The notes under the pieces: model-generated | Seen by the model: the letters and a program-made list of their open reading frames with translations, nothing else | The model's database searches: none | What the model was told of the DNA's origin: nothing | Assembly (NCBI RefSeq): GCF_946902915.1 | Contig: NZ_CAMPPY010000002.1 | Coordinates: 62,001-126,000 of the forward strand | DNA from: Streptococcus sp. Marseille-Q5986 | Lineage (GTDB): Bacteria > Bacillota > Bacilli > Lactobacillales > Streptococcaceae | Length of the DNA stretch: 64,000 nt | Reading direction: 5' to 3' | Position numbers and translations under genes: made by a program | In this document: positions 8,201-16,585 of the stretch, in pieces | Position numbering within the stretch: position 1 is the stretch's first letter | Layout of the letters: each line of letters begins with the position of its first letter

Positions 8201-9464
8201 AATTCAAATAGTAATCTAAACAACTAATGAGTCCTCGTTTTGCGAGGATTTCTTTTGTTATCTTGCGAAGTCCCGCTGTTTTGGCTGCCGCCTGATAATA
8301 GTCTGTAAATCCTACGGATTGTCTAGCCATCCACTCTGGTACACCTAGCTTTCTTAGTCCCCACATCCTGTTCTTGCTAGTTTTCCATTGTTTCCATATA
8401 ACTATCCTCATACGATTACGAAGATGTTTGTCTATTTTAGTCATATTTTGTTTCATCTTACCTATCCTAAAATAGTTTATCCATCCTCTTATCACCTGAT
8501 TTAATCTCAGTATCCTCTAGTCCATAGGCACTGACCACGAACGATAGGTTAGTTTCTTGAGCTTTCTCTTGAATCTGTTTATTGAATCTTTATGTGGTCT
8601 GGCTTCCCATTTTCCATTCATTTTCACAAAGCCAAATCCTAGGTACTTGAGCCTTGTTGGTTTTGTGACTTTGGATTTAGTAGCATTTACCTTAAGGCTT
8701 AGCTTCCTCTCTATCCACGATGTGACCGTATGCATCACTCTATTTGCAGCTGCACTGCTTGCAACGGTTATTATACAGTCATCTGCATATCTAACAAAGT
8801 GCAAGCCTCGTGCTTCTAACTCTTTGTATAGTTCATTGAGCATTATCTTACTAAGCAAAGGGGATAAGTTACCTCCTTGCGGAATTCCTATAGTGGTTTC
8901 TTCGTATTTCCCTTTTACCATAACTCCTGCTCTTAGATACTTAGTTACAAGAGATATTACATCTGGGTCTTTCACCGTTTTACCTACCAAGTACATAAGC
9001 TTGTCCTGTGGTACGTTATCGAAAAATTTTTCTAGGTCAATATCCACTATGTATGTGTATCCATCATTTAGATATTCTAGTAGCTCTACTATTGCTTGTT
9101 GTGCTCTTCTACCTGGTCTAAAGCCATAACTATGTTCACTAAATTGTGGCTCAAACATTGGTATTAGAACTTGGGCAATTGCTTGTTCTATGATTCTATC
9201 TACTACTGTTGGAAGTCCAAGATTTCGTACTCCACCGTTTGGTTTTGGTATTTCTACTCTGAGTACTGGTTGTGGTTTATATTTCCTTTTCAGGATTTTC
9301 GTTTTGATATCTATCCAGTTTTCTTTGAGGTATTTGTTAACATCTTCGACGCTTATACCATCTATGCCTCCGGCACCCTTATTGGCTTTTACCTTTTTGT
9401 ATGCCATTTTCATATTTTCTCTGGATAATATTTGGTTCATTAGTTGTCCCATAGATTGTCTCAC
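8199..9464 (-). pseudogene. ltrA: Group II intron reverse transcriptase/maturase, split by an amber codon
   Basis: From ATG 9464 the first part (to 8517) is a reverse transcriptase: NKGAGGIDGISVEDV, PKPNGGVRNLGLPTVVDRI, the finger/palm motifs SYGFRPGRRAQQA and IPQGGNLSPLLSKI, and the catalytic FVRYADDCIIT. A TAG at 8517-8519 interrupts it in frame after RSWSVPMD. The same frame continues uninterrupted (RILRLNQVIRGWINYF ... VGFTDYYQ) as the GIIM maturase domain to 8199. This is one nonsense change with no shift. A GTG at 8495 could restart the 98-residue maturase part, but the ribosome site there is poor. Intact, it would splice and reverse-transcribe the intron. Confidence 0.9.
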
Positions 9465-9972
9465 TTTCCTAATTTTCTTTTGTACATATTAGTCCTAGCT
9501 CCTGTGAAATGTTCACTCCGTTACGTCTTTGCTACTATGTTTCTTGTCGGACTTATATACTCAGTTTGATTAAGTCACTTTGACTTTTAGAATTGTTCAG
9601 CCCTTCGCTCCATTTCCATTACAGAAACTTCCCCACTACTATGGCTTCTGCTGACTTCTCACAGTTCGTTGTTACTAGGTTTTCCCTCTGTGAGACCTCA
9701 CGGGATAAGTCGTCAGTCTTTCCTCATCTACCTGCCTAATTTACTTACATCAGTTACGTTTGCCTTTTGGACTTTGTGACTTTATGCCCACTCATCCTTT
9801 ATGTAAGCCTTGATATTAGGTTTCTGTACGTCAGGCTACGATTTTGCTATTGCTTCTTCTCGCCATCACCTCACGATGATAACCTTGCAAGTTGCTATGA
9901 GGTTCGTCGGAAACTACGCCCTACGTGGACTTTCACCACAGACTGACGGCATGCCCGTCATACATAAAAAGC

Positions 9973-9997
9973 GAGGTCGGGACAAAATCCCAACCTC
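9973..9997 (-). terminator. Terminator hairpin used as intron target
   Basis: Minus strand GAGGTTGGGA-TTTTG-TCCCGACCTC followed by GCTTTTT. A 10-bp stem with T tract, facing leftward, probably ends the transcript coming from ruvX/DUF1292. The intron begins 2-3 bases after the T tract. Confidence 0.8.
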
Positions 9998-10015
9998 TTA
10001 CCTGGTTAGCTAATC

Positions 10016-10214
10016 ACTAGCTACTATGAATTTCAACGTGGACTAAAAACAACCTCCGGACTTACTGACGGTTTTTTGTTTTTAGCGTAAGGGTAAAAAT
10101 ATCCCCCAGACGTTCCTGCGTTTCTAATTTCTGGCGCAGGGCTAAAAACATCCACTGGATGTTCCAACTCTTCCAATTTTTAGGAGTTGGGCTAAAAACG
10201 TCCCCCGGACGTTT
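10016..10214. repeat. Four degenerate tandem hairpin units, about 45-50 bp each
   Basis: Between the intron target and the DUF1292 gene lie four imperfect copies built around GGGCTAAAAACGTCCCCCGG / ACGTTTTT. Cores are near 10040, 10090, 10139 and 10189. Each contains a small inverted repeat (for example AAAAACGTCC-CCC-GGACGTTTTT at 10194-10216). Inverted core plus T tracts suggests decayed terminators multiplied in tandem. No ORF is present. Confidence 0.6.
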
Positions 10215-10520
10215 TTACTCCTCCATAAAGCTGTTGAAGACTTCTTCAATCATGTTCCATTCGTCTTCTGAGTCTTCTGGGATTGGTTGTAATTCGCCTT
10301 CTGTTCCGTCTTCATTTTCGATAAATGAGTAGGCTTGGATTTCAACTTCACCATTTTCATCTTCTTCTGCATTAACTGGCACTAGCAGAACATAGTTTTT
10401 TCCAAATTCTTCTTTCCCATCGATAGTCAAAAGAATTTCAAACAAGGTTTCATTACCTTGCTCATCTACTAGTGTAATCAATTCACGTTCTTCGTGGTCA
10501 TGGTTGTGATCGTGTGACAT
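10215..10520 (-). CDS. DUF1292 family protein (YrzB-like)
   Basis: 101-residue acidic cytoplasmic protein that begins with a His/Asp-rich stretch ([15 protein letters not shown]), then the DUF1292 fold ([34 protein letters not shown]). The function of the family is unsettled. It is the last gene of the conserved Firmicutes set ireB - ruvX - DUF1292, 15 bases after ruvX. Ribosome site AGAGGAGAAAC precedes ATG 10520. The N-terminal histidines could bind metal, but that is inference. Confidence 0.92.
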   Translation of the reverse strand: MSHDHNHDHEERELITLVDEQGNETLFEILLTIDGKEEFGKNYVLLVPVNAEEDENGEVEIQAYSFIENEDGTEGELQPIPEDSEDEWNMIEEVFNSFMEE

Positions 10521-10535
10521 AGTTTCTCCTCTGTC

Positions 10536-10955
10536 TTAAAATTTTCTATCTAAATAATTTTGCAAAATCAGCTGAGCAGCCAGCTTATCAATAACTTTCT
10601 TGCGTTTGTTACGGCTGATATCTGCTTGTTCAATCAACATACGCTCCGCAGCGACCGTTGTCAAACGCTCATCCTGATAGTCTACTGGCAAACCAAAGAG
10701 TTCTTCTAATTTTGCTCCATAGGCTTGACTAGCTTCTACTCGCGGACCGCTGGTATTGTTCATATTTTTAGGCAGACCTACTACAAAGCGTTCCACCTTA
10801 TAGCTGTCAACCAATTCCTTGATACGGTCAAAACCAAACTGACCTTGATCCTCATTGATTTGGATGATTTCAAGTCCCTGAGCGGTGAAGCCTAGGGGAT
10901 CGCTAATCGCCACCCCTACTGTTTTTGAACCGACGTCCAATCCCATAATTCTCAT
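10536..10955 (-). CDS. ruvX: Putative Holliday-junction resolvase / pre-16S rRNA nuclease YqgF
   Basis: 139-residue RNase-H-fold nuclease of the YqgF/RuvX family, implicated in 16S rRNA 5' maturation. It opens [20 protein letters not shown], which contains the first catalytic Asp; [15 protein letters not shown] and YQDERLTT hold the other acidic residues; the C-terminus [13 protein letters not shown] is conserved. Placed between ireB (stop 3 bases before this start) and DUF1292, so the three form one operon. Confidence 0.95.
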   Translation of the reverse strand: MRIMGLDVGSKTVGVAISDPLGFTAQGLEIIQINEDQGQFGFDRIKELVDSYKVERFVVGLPKNMNNTSGPRVEASQAYGAKLEELFGLPVDYQDERLTTVAAERMLIEQADISRNKRKKVIDKLAAQLILQNYLDRKF

Positions 10956-10958
10956 AGA

Positions 10959-11225
10959 TTATAGATCGACTCCTTGTCCCTTAAGGTAGTAGCGTACCAA
11001 TTCTTCAACAATCTCATCACGCTCATACTTACGGATTTGATTTCGTGCATTGTTGTAACGAGGAACATAGGCAGGGTCTCCACTCAATACATAACCGACG
11101 ATCTGGTTAATCGGATTGTAGCCTTTGTCATTCAAAGAAGCATAAACATCTGTCAACGTTTCGCTAATTTCTTTCTTATTGGAATCATCCAATTTAAACC
11201 GCACAGTTTCTTCAGTAAATCCCAT
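10959..11225 (-). CDS. ireB: IreB family regulatory phosphoprotein
   Basis: 88-residue DUF965 protein, in enterococci the phosphorylated target of the IreK Ser/Thr kinase that tunes cephalosporin tolerance. Begins [14 protein letters not shown] and has the conserved [20 protein letters not shown] and [17 protein letters not shown] start it at ATG 11225, preceded by AGAGGG at good spacing, and not at the upstream TTG/ATG that would add 14 residues. First gene of the ireB-ruvX-DUF1292 operon. Confidence 0.93.
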
Positions 11226-11311
11226 TCTAACACCCTCTTTCCTTAGAATAGTACTATTATAGCACATTCCCTGACGTTCTACAAATAAGTCAGTCTATTT
11301 ATTTGGATTTT

Positions 11312-11881
11312 CTATTGTTCTGTCGCCCCATTTGCCACTCTATCTGCGATATATTGGCTAGGTTCGTTTTTTAAGAGATTTTCAAGACCGATATTTTTTA
11401 AATATTCTAGCTGAGATGCCTTTTTGACATCCAATACTTGAAAATCATAAGTCGTTGTAGTCTGGATTTCTGTCTCGCTGAGTAGCTTGGTTTCCAGTGT
11501 AAATCCTGCTAGTTTGCGCGCCTCTTGGATGGTCTCATCCTTCTCTTCAGCTTCTAGAACCGCTTTTTGCGTCTCCTCTAGGCCATTTTCAGAGATAAAG
11601 GTCTTGAGTTCATCCCCGACAGGTCGTTTTTGCTGAATAGTCAAGGTCAAAAATTGATTGCCTTTATAGGTAATAGTCTGAATCTGCTGCGTTCCATTTT
11701 CTGACTTCGGCATCAACAGGGTCTTGGTGACAACCGTATTCTTTTCGGCATTGTCTAAAACGGGAAGATTTGATTGGAGAGGTTCAGATGCTGTTGTAGA
11801 AGCAACAGAAGTTTCCTTTTTTTGCCCACATCCCGCAAGCAAAAAGAGGAGAGCAAAACTAGCAATTAGTAACTTTTTCAT
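11312..11881 (-). CDS. YehR-like (DUF1307) lipoprotein
   Basis: 189-residue lipoprotein. The signal peptide MKKLLIASFALLFLLAGCG carries a clear lipobox, with Cys 18 as anchor. After a Ser/Thr linker the mature domain (TKTLLMPKSENGTQQIQTIT, YKGNQFLTLTIQQKRP) fits the DUF1307/YehR fold. Role unknown. Same position as pneumococcal SP_0191, between ireB and spx. Probably a single-gene unit. Confidence 0.85.
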   Translation of the reverse strand: MKKLLIASFALLFLLAGCGQKKETSVASTTASEPLQSNLPVLDNAEKNTVVTKTLLMPKSENGTQQIQTITYKGNQFLTLTIQQKRPVGDELKTFISENGLEETQKAVLEAEEKDETIQEARKLAGFTLETKLLSETEIQTTTTYDFQVLDVKKASQLEYLKNIGLENLLKNEPSQYIADRVANGATEQ

Positions 11882-11947
11882 AATTCCTCACATGATTTCA
11901 AAACAAAAGAGCAAACAAGACCAGGAGTCACTCCCAGCCTTGATGTT

Positions 11948-12346
11948 TTATAGAGCTGCACGTAGACGCGCTTCTGCATTTTCTACATTACGGACAGAGC
12001 GTGGTAAGAAGGCACGGATATCATCTTCTTTATAGCCGACTTGCAGGCGCTTCTCGTCAACGAGAATCGGACTCTTTAAGATCCGTGGTGTTTCCATGAT
12101 TAAGTTGAGCACTTCATTGACACTCAAATCCTCGATGTCAACTCCAAGTGCCTTAGCGTAGCGGTTTTTTGACGAAACGATACTGGCAATTCCATTATCT
12201 GTTTTCGTGAGAATATCTAATAACTCTTCTCTTGTAATTCCTTCTTTACCGAGATTTTGTTCTTTATAACTTAACTGGTGGGCATTGAGCCAGGTTTTCG
12301 CTTTTTTACAGCTAGTACAACTTGAGACTGTATAAATTTTGATCAT
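11948..12346 (-). CDS. spx: Spx/ArsC-family transcriptional regulator
   Basis: 132-residue thioredoxin-fold regulator that binds the C-terminal domain of the RNA polymerase alpha subunit and remodels expression under thiol and other stress. It starts MIKIYTVSSCTSCKKAKTWL; the CTSC redox switch is intact. The conserved RPI-like loop appears as RILKSPILVDEKRLQVGY. Streptococci have two or more Spx paralogues; sequence alone does not tell SpxA1 from SpxA2. The promoter has an extended -10 (TGGTATAAT). Confidence 0.92.
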   Translation of the reverse strand: MIKIYTVSSCTSCKKAKTWLNAHQLSYKEQNLGKEGITREELLDILTKTDNGIASIVSSKNRYAKALGVDIEDLSVNEVLNLIMETPRILKSPILVDEKRLQVGYKEDDIRAFLPRSVRNVENAEARLRAAL

Positions 12347-12387
12347 GTACCTACCCCTTTCGCTACATGTTACTATCAGTTTAGTCT

Positions 12388-12396
12388 ATTATACCA
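12388..12396 (-). promoter_or_regulatory. Extended -10 promoter of spx
   Basis: Minus strand TGGTATAAT about 45 bases upstream of the spx start. The -35 region is weak, as is common for extended -10 promoters. The rest of 12397-12479 has no gene. Confidence 0.6.
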
Positions 12397-12479
12397 TAAA
12401 AAGCATCCGACTTGCGACCTATTTTTAAAAAAATTTAACTTTTCCGCGATTTTCGTACTTTTTTCTTGACAAATTCAAT

Positions 12480-15123
12480 TTATAACCAACTTCTAAATTT
12501 TTTGATATAGATTCGTTTCACAATTGTAACACTTATCATATAAAGAATAATTATCAAAAGCAAAAAGAGGAAATAAATTGGTTTCAAAGGGGTTAAACGA
12601 AGGAGGTTAGCAATTGCAGAATAGGGAAGGAAGGTCACAAAGGCTGCAGCCAATAAGGTTGTCACAAGGACTAGCCAAGCTGGACGACTTTGTAAAAAGG
12701 GAATTTTGGCTGAACGCAGCATATGAATAACCATGGTCTGGGACCACATGGACTCGATAAACCAACCTGTCTGAAACAAGACAATAAAGCCTACGGCCGA
12801 CTCTGCTCCATGAACATAGGCATGACCTGTCGTCATGCGTACAATGATAAAATAAAGCGAAATGAAGGTCAAAATATCAAAGGCAGAAGAAATCGGAGCC
12901 ATCCAAATCATAAAGCGAGTAATAGACTTGGCTTCCCACTTATGAGGATGCTTCAAAAAGTCTTCATCCACATTATCAAATGGCAAGGGTATCAAGAAAG
13001 GTCATAGACTAGGTTTAACACAATCAAGTGAATCGGAGCCATAGGGAGGAAAGGTAAAAAGATACCAGACACTAAGAGCGAGAGAATATTCCCGAAATTA
13101 GAGCTGACCGTCATCTTGATATATTTGGTCATATTGGCATAGACCTTACGCCCTTCAACAAGTCCTTTTTCAAGTACCATGAGATCCTTATCAAGTAGGA
13201 TAACATCAGCTGTTTCTTTAGCAATATCTACTGCTGTATCAACAGAAATCCCCACATCTGCGACTTTCATGGAAGGGGCATCATTGATCCCATCTCCTAT
13301 ATAGCCGACACAATGTCCATTAGATTTAATTTGTAAAATGATTCGTGCTTTTTGATCCGGAGAGAGTTTGGCAAAGACGGTCACATGTTCAACTGTTTGG
13401 GCCAACTCTTCGTCCGCCATAGCATCAATATCAGAACCCAACAAGATTTGATTAACGTCTAAACCAACTTTTTCGCATACTGCTTGGGTTACCTTCTCAT
13501 TATCCCCAGTCAAGATCTTGGTTTGAACACCATACTCTAATAAAGCTTGGATAGCAGGTACTGCTGATGGTTTTGGTGGATCTAGGAAGGCAAGATATCC
13601 TGTTCGAATCATCTCCTTTTCATCTTCAACAGAGTAAGCAAAACCTTCCTTTAAGCCTGTTTTATAGGCGACTCCCGAGACTCGTAAGCCCTGTTGATTG
13701 AGTTGGTCTTCCACTCGGATATCATCCGTCAGAGGGCTAATCTGACCTTTATATTCCACATGGGTTGAAATCGCAAGCATTTCCTCTAGGGCACCCTTGG
13801 TTACCAAACTAACAACTTCGTTCTCATCCTTGACGATGACACTCATCCGTCTGCGTTCAAAATCAAAGGGCAATTCATCTATTTTTTGAAAGCTAGTTTC
13901 CAATTTTTGTAGAATAGCGTGTTCTTTAGCTTCTTTTTCAGTTCTACTGATAATGGCACGGTCCATCAAGTTTTTCAAACCGGTTTGAAAATAGGAATTG
14001 AGGTAGGCTCGTCTCAACACAGATAAATCCAAATCTCCATGTATATCCAAAGGATATTCAAGGACAATTTCGTCTTGGGTAAGGGTTCCGGTTTTATCCG
14101 TGCATAGGATATCAATAGCACCTAGATCTTGGATGGCATTGAGTTTTTTAATGACGACTTTTTCCTTGGCCATGATAATGGAGCCTTTTGCTAGACTGGC
14201 CGTGATGATCATGGGAAGCATCTCAGGTGTAAGCCCAACTCCTACGCTCAAAGCAAATACGCCAGCCTCTAACCAATCTCCATCCGTCAAACCATTGGAA
14301 AGAAATACGATGGGAACCATGACCAACATCAAACGGATTAAAAACCAGGAGATACTGTTCATATCCCGTTCGAAAGAGGTGGGCTCGTCATAAGTATAGA
14401 GAGTCTGCTCTATTTCCCCATCATGGTGTCATCACCAACTGCTAAAACCACAGCCTTGGCACTACCAGACAAGACATTGGTTCCCATAAAGGCGAGCGCT
14501 TCTGCTTCTAGCAGACTATCAGATTGTTGAACTGTTGCCTTGGTCAAGGTCAATTTTTCAACCGAATCACTTTCACCTGTCAAACCAGACTGTTGAACAA
14601 AGAAATCACGTGATTCAATTAAAATGAGGTCTGCTGGAATCATATCCCCAGCACTCAATTTAACCACGTCACCCACTACCAAATCATCGATAGGTACTTC
14701 TTGGATTTCTCCTTGACGAATGACAGTCGCTGTGTTGACAATCATTTTTGATAGATTGGTCGCAGCTTTGTCACTTCGCAGTTCTTGGACAAAGCGTATG
14801 CCACCAGAGATTAGAACGAGAACGACGATGATGATAGAGGTCGTCGGATCTTCTTGTCCAGGCTTCGCCAACCAGACATTGGTCACCATGGAGATTATAG
14901 CGATGACGAGGAGGATGATTGTAAATGGATTGATAATAGATTCGTAAATCTTTTTAAGGATACTGTCTTCTTAACCCTTGGTGATGGTGTTTTCACCATA
15001 TAAATCACGATTCTTTTCTATCTGTTTCTCAGTTAAGCCTGTTAGACTTGCCTTGTAAAAAGATAGAGTTTCGTTTAAAGGTGTATGAATAGCTGCTGCT
15101 AATCTTTCTTTTGTAGTTTTCAT
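12480..15123 (-). pseudogene. mgtA: Magnesium-transporting P-type ATPase (MgtA type), three inactivating lesions
   Basis: An about 880-codon P3B-type Mg2+ importer gene broken at three places. From ATG 15123 (MKTTKERLAAAIHTPLNETL) the frame meets TAA just after GENTITKG (about 14973), where GAA is expected. The actuator part follows (LVVGDVVKLSAGDMIPADLI, QQSGLTGESDSVEK). At MGK (about 14411) one A is missing from an A run and the frame shifts. The catalytic part then continues with the phosphorylation site [13 protein letters not shown] and [21 protein letters not shown] third single-base loss at YDLS / PFDNVDEDF (about 12993) separates the last four membrane spans. Each lesion is simple, suggesting recent decay. 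The M-box riboswitch upstream is intact. Confidence 0.93.
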
Positions 15124-15176
15124 TGGTTTCTCCTATCTGTATGAATGATGTGTTTCATACACAGAGACCAATCACT

Positions 15177-15248
15177 TTATGAGGGCAGAACGACACAAAT
15201 CAGCGATTGGCTGTGTATGTGCGGTTCTGGGTGGTCGTCAATTTGCAT
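15177..15248 (-). CDS. Small acidic/proline leader ORF upstream of mgtA (23 aa)
   Basis: Between the M-box terminator and mgtA is a 23-codon ORF with a strong ribosome site (AAAGGAG, 8 bases before ATG 15248). The product starts MQIDDHPEPHIH and ends VVLPS. The alternating acidic and proline residues right after the start resemble the enterobacterial MgtL leader, whose acidic/proline N-terminus makes ribosomes abort at low Mg2+ and so raises mgtA expression. After it, AGCCAATC can pair with GATTGG, and GTATGAA with TTCATAC beside the mgtA ribosome site, giving possible alternative structures. The resemblance to MgtL is analogy only; no homology is claimed. Confidence 0.55.
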   Translation of the reverse strand: MQIDDHPEPHIHSQSLICVVLPS

Positions 15249-15283
15249 CGTCTGTCTCCTTTCCCTATTCTAAAACAGTAGAA

Positions 15284-15308
15284 AATCCTGCCATAAAATG
15301 GCAGGATT
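15284..15308 (-). terminator. Intrinsic terminator of the M-box leader
   Basis: Minus strand AATCCTGCCAT-TTT-ATGGCAGGATT followed by TTC. An 11-bp near-perfect stem between the M-box and the leader ORF, the expected expression platform of a Mg2+-off riboswitch. Confidence 0.88.
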
Positions 15309-15336
15309 AAAAAACTAATTATCTGTTTTTTCGTTC

Positions 15337-15472
15337 AAGCTTTAACTCCATAGGGCAATGAAATGAGCTTAGTCTTGGCCTTCGCGACCAGGACTGTTGA
15401 CCAACGAGTAGTGTCTCCACTGCTTTGCGGTAGTCATCCGTATCCCTATGGTAGCCTCACCTACCGTTTTCG
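15337..15472 (-). ncRNA. M-box (ykoK) magnesium riboswitch
   Basis: The minus strand shows the conserved M-box blocks in order: GGTAGGTGAGGCTACCAT and GGGATACGG at the 5' end, ACTACCGCAAAGCAGTGGAG, GGTCAACAGTCCTGG, and the closing CCCTATGGAGTTAAAGC. A terminator hairpin follows at 15284-15308, then mgtA. High Mg2+ would favour termination. The aptamer looks complete although the transporter it controls is a pseudogene. Confidence 0.93.
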
Positions 15473-15523
15473 TCTTTCAGTATAAACCTTTAAAATATAA
15501 AAGTCAATGATTTATCTCATTTT

Positions 15524-16585
15524 TTAGATAACAATCAATTCTTTTGAAGCAAGTGTCAATAACTCACAACCATTATCTGTAATCAGGATATCATCTTCAA
15601 TACGAACCCCGTATTTACCTTCAATATAGATACCCGGTTCATCAGTCAAGACCATACCAGATTTAATGACTTCTTTGGAAGTTTGGCTAAAGTAAGGTTC
15701 TTCGTGAATATCTAGTCCAATACCGTGTCCGATACCGTGGGTAAAGTAGTCACCATAGCCTGCCTCGATGATAATATCACGAGGAATTTTGTCAAAGTCA
15801 CGGAAACCTAATCCTGCCTTAGCCTGGTCAATCAGAGCTTGGTTAGCCTTCAAAACTGTGCTATAGATTTCTGCTTGCTCGTCGCTGACATGGCCTAGAT
15901 AGATAGTCCGTGTCACATCGCTGACATAGTGATCGTAGAGACAGCCGAAGTCCATGGTAATTGCTTCTCCCAGCTCTACTGGTTTGTGCATTGGATGGGC
16001 ATGGGGTTTGGAAGAGTTGATACCACTTGCTAGGATTGTATCAAAGGATAAGCCAAATGCTCCTAGCTCCCGCATACGGAAGTCAAGGAAGTTGGCAATT
16101 TCGATCTCAGTCTTTCCAGGTTTGATAAAGTCAAGTGCATCGTGGAAAGCTTGGTCTGAGATAGAACAAGCCTTGCGAATAGTCGCAATCTCCTTCTCAT
16201 CCTTAATCATACGAAGCGCTTCCACAAACTGAGCCTGTGGAACTAGTTCCAAATCTTCAAAAGCAGTTTGCATACGGTGGTAATAAGAGACCGAAATCTC
16301 GTCCTCAAAACCGATGCGAGACAAGCCCATATCCTTAACAATCCCTGAAATGACAGCCAATTCATCACGGTCAGCCACAATTTCAAAACCTGTTACTTCT
16401 TGCTTGGCTGCAATGATATAGCGAGAGTCTGTCACCAAGACCTGGCGGTCACGGCTGATGAAGACTGTTCCGTTTGAACCCCAAAAACCAGTCAAATAAT
16501 AGACGTTTTTAAGGTTGTTGATAATGATTCCATCTAGTTCTTTTTCTTGCATTTTAGCGAGAAATGCTTGTACACGTTTATTCAT
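15524..16585 (-). CDS. M24 family Xaa-Pro peptidase (PepP/PepQ-like)
   Basis: 353-residue cytosolic metallopeptidase that cleaves X-Pro bonds. The N-terminal creatinase domain ([20 protein letters not shown]) precedes a pita-bread domain with the metal ligands in [20 protein letters not shown] (two Asp), [15 protein letters not shown] (His), [11 protein letters not shown] (Glu) and [11 protein letters not shown] (Glu). Start ATG 16585 overlaps the uvrA stop (ATGAATAA arrangement), so it is translationally coupled to uvrA. Pairing of uvrA and a pepP-like gene is usual in streptococci. Whether it acts on dipeptides or longer substrates is not decided. Confidence 0.94.
   Translation of the reverse strand: MNKRVQAFLAKMQEKELDGIIINNLKNVYYLTGFWGSNGTVFISRDRQVLVTDSRYIIAAKQEVTGFEIVADRDELAVISGIVKDMGLSRIGFEDEISVSYYHRMQTAFEDLELVPQAQFVEALRMIKDEKEIATIRKACSISDQAFHDALDFIKPGKTEIEIANFLDFRMRELGAFGLSFDTILASGINSSKPHAHPMHKPVELGEAITMDFGCLYDHYVSDVTRTIYLGHVSDEQAEIYSTVLKANQALIDQAKAGLGFRDFDKIPRDIIIEAGYGDYFTHGIGHGIGLDIHEEPYFSQTSKEVIKSGMVLTDEPGIYIEGKYGVRIEDDILITDNGCELLTLASKELIVI

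Larger units (their letters stand above)
8134..9963 (-). mobile_element. Group II intron (class C-like), about 1.83 kb
   Basis: A self-splicing retroelement read leftward. It carries a reverse transcriptase/maturase ORF (8199-9464), a structured 5' region between about 9963 and 9465 with typical intron segments such as GGTGAAAGTCCAC, and domains V and VI at 8134-8200. The predicted 5' end (about 9963) lies immediately after the T tract of a rho-independent terminator hairpin (9973-9997), the preferred target of class C introns. The 3' end is placed at ...CTCGAT (8134). The 5' terminus reads GTATGAC rather than the usual GTGYG, so that boundary is approximate. The maturase has an in-frame stop, so the copy is probably immobile unless helped in trans. 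Confidence 0.8.

Noticed and set aside
8557-9129. Plus-strand ORF of 190 codons opposite the intron maturase
   Set aside because: Antisense shadow of the reverse transcriptase gene; no ribosome site.
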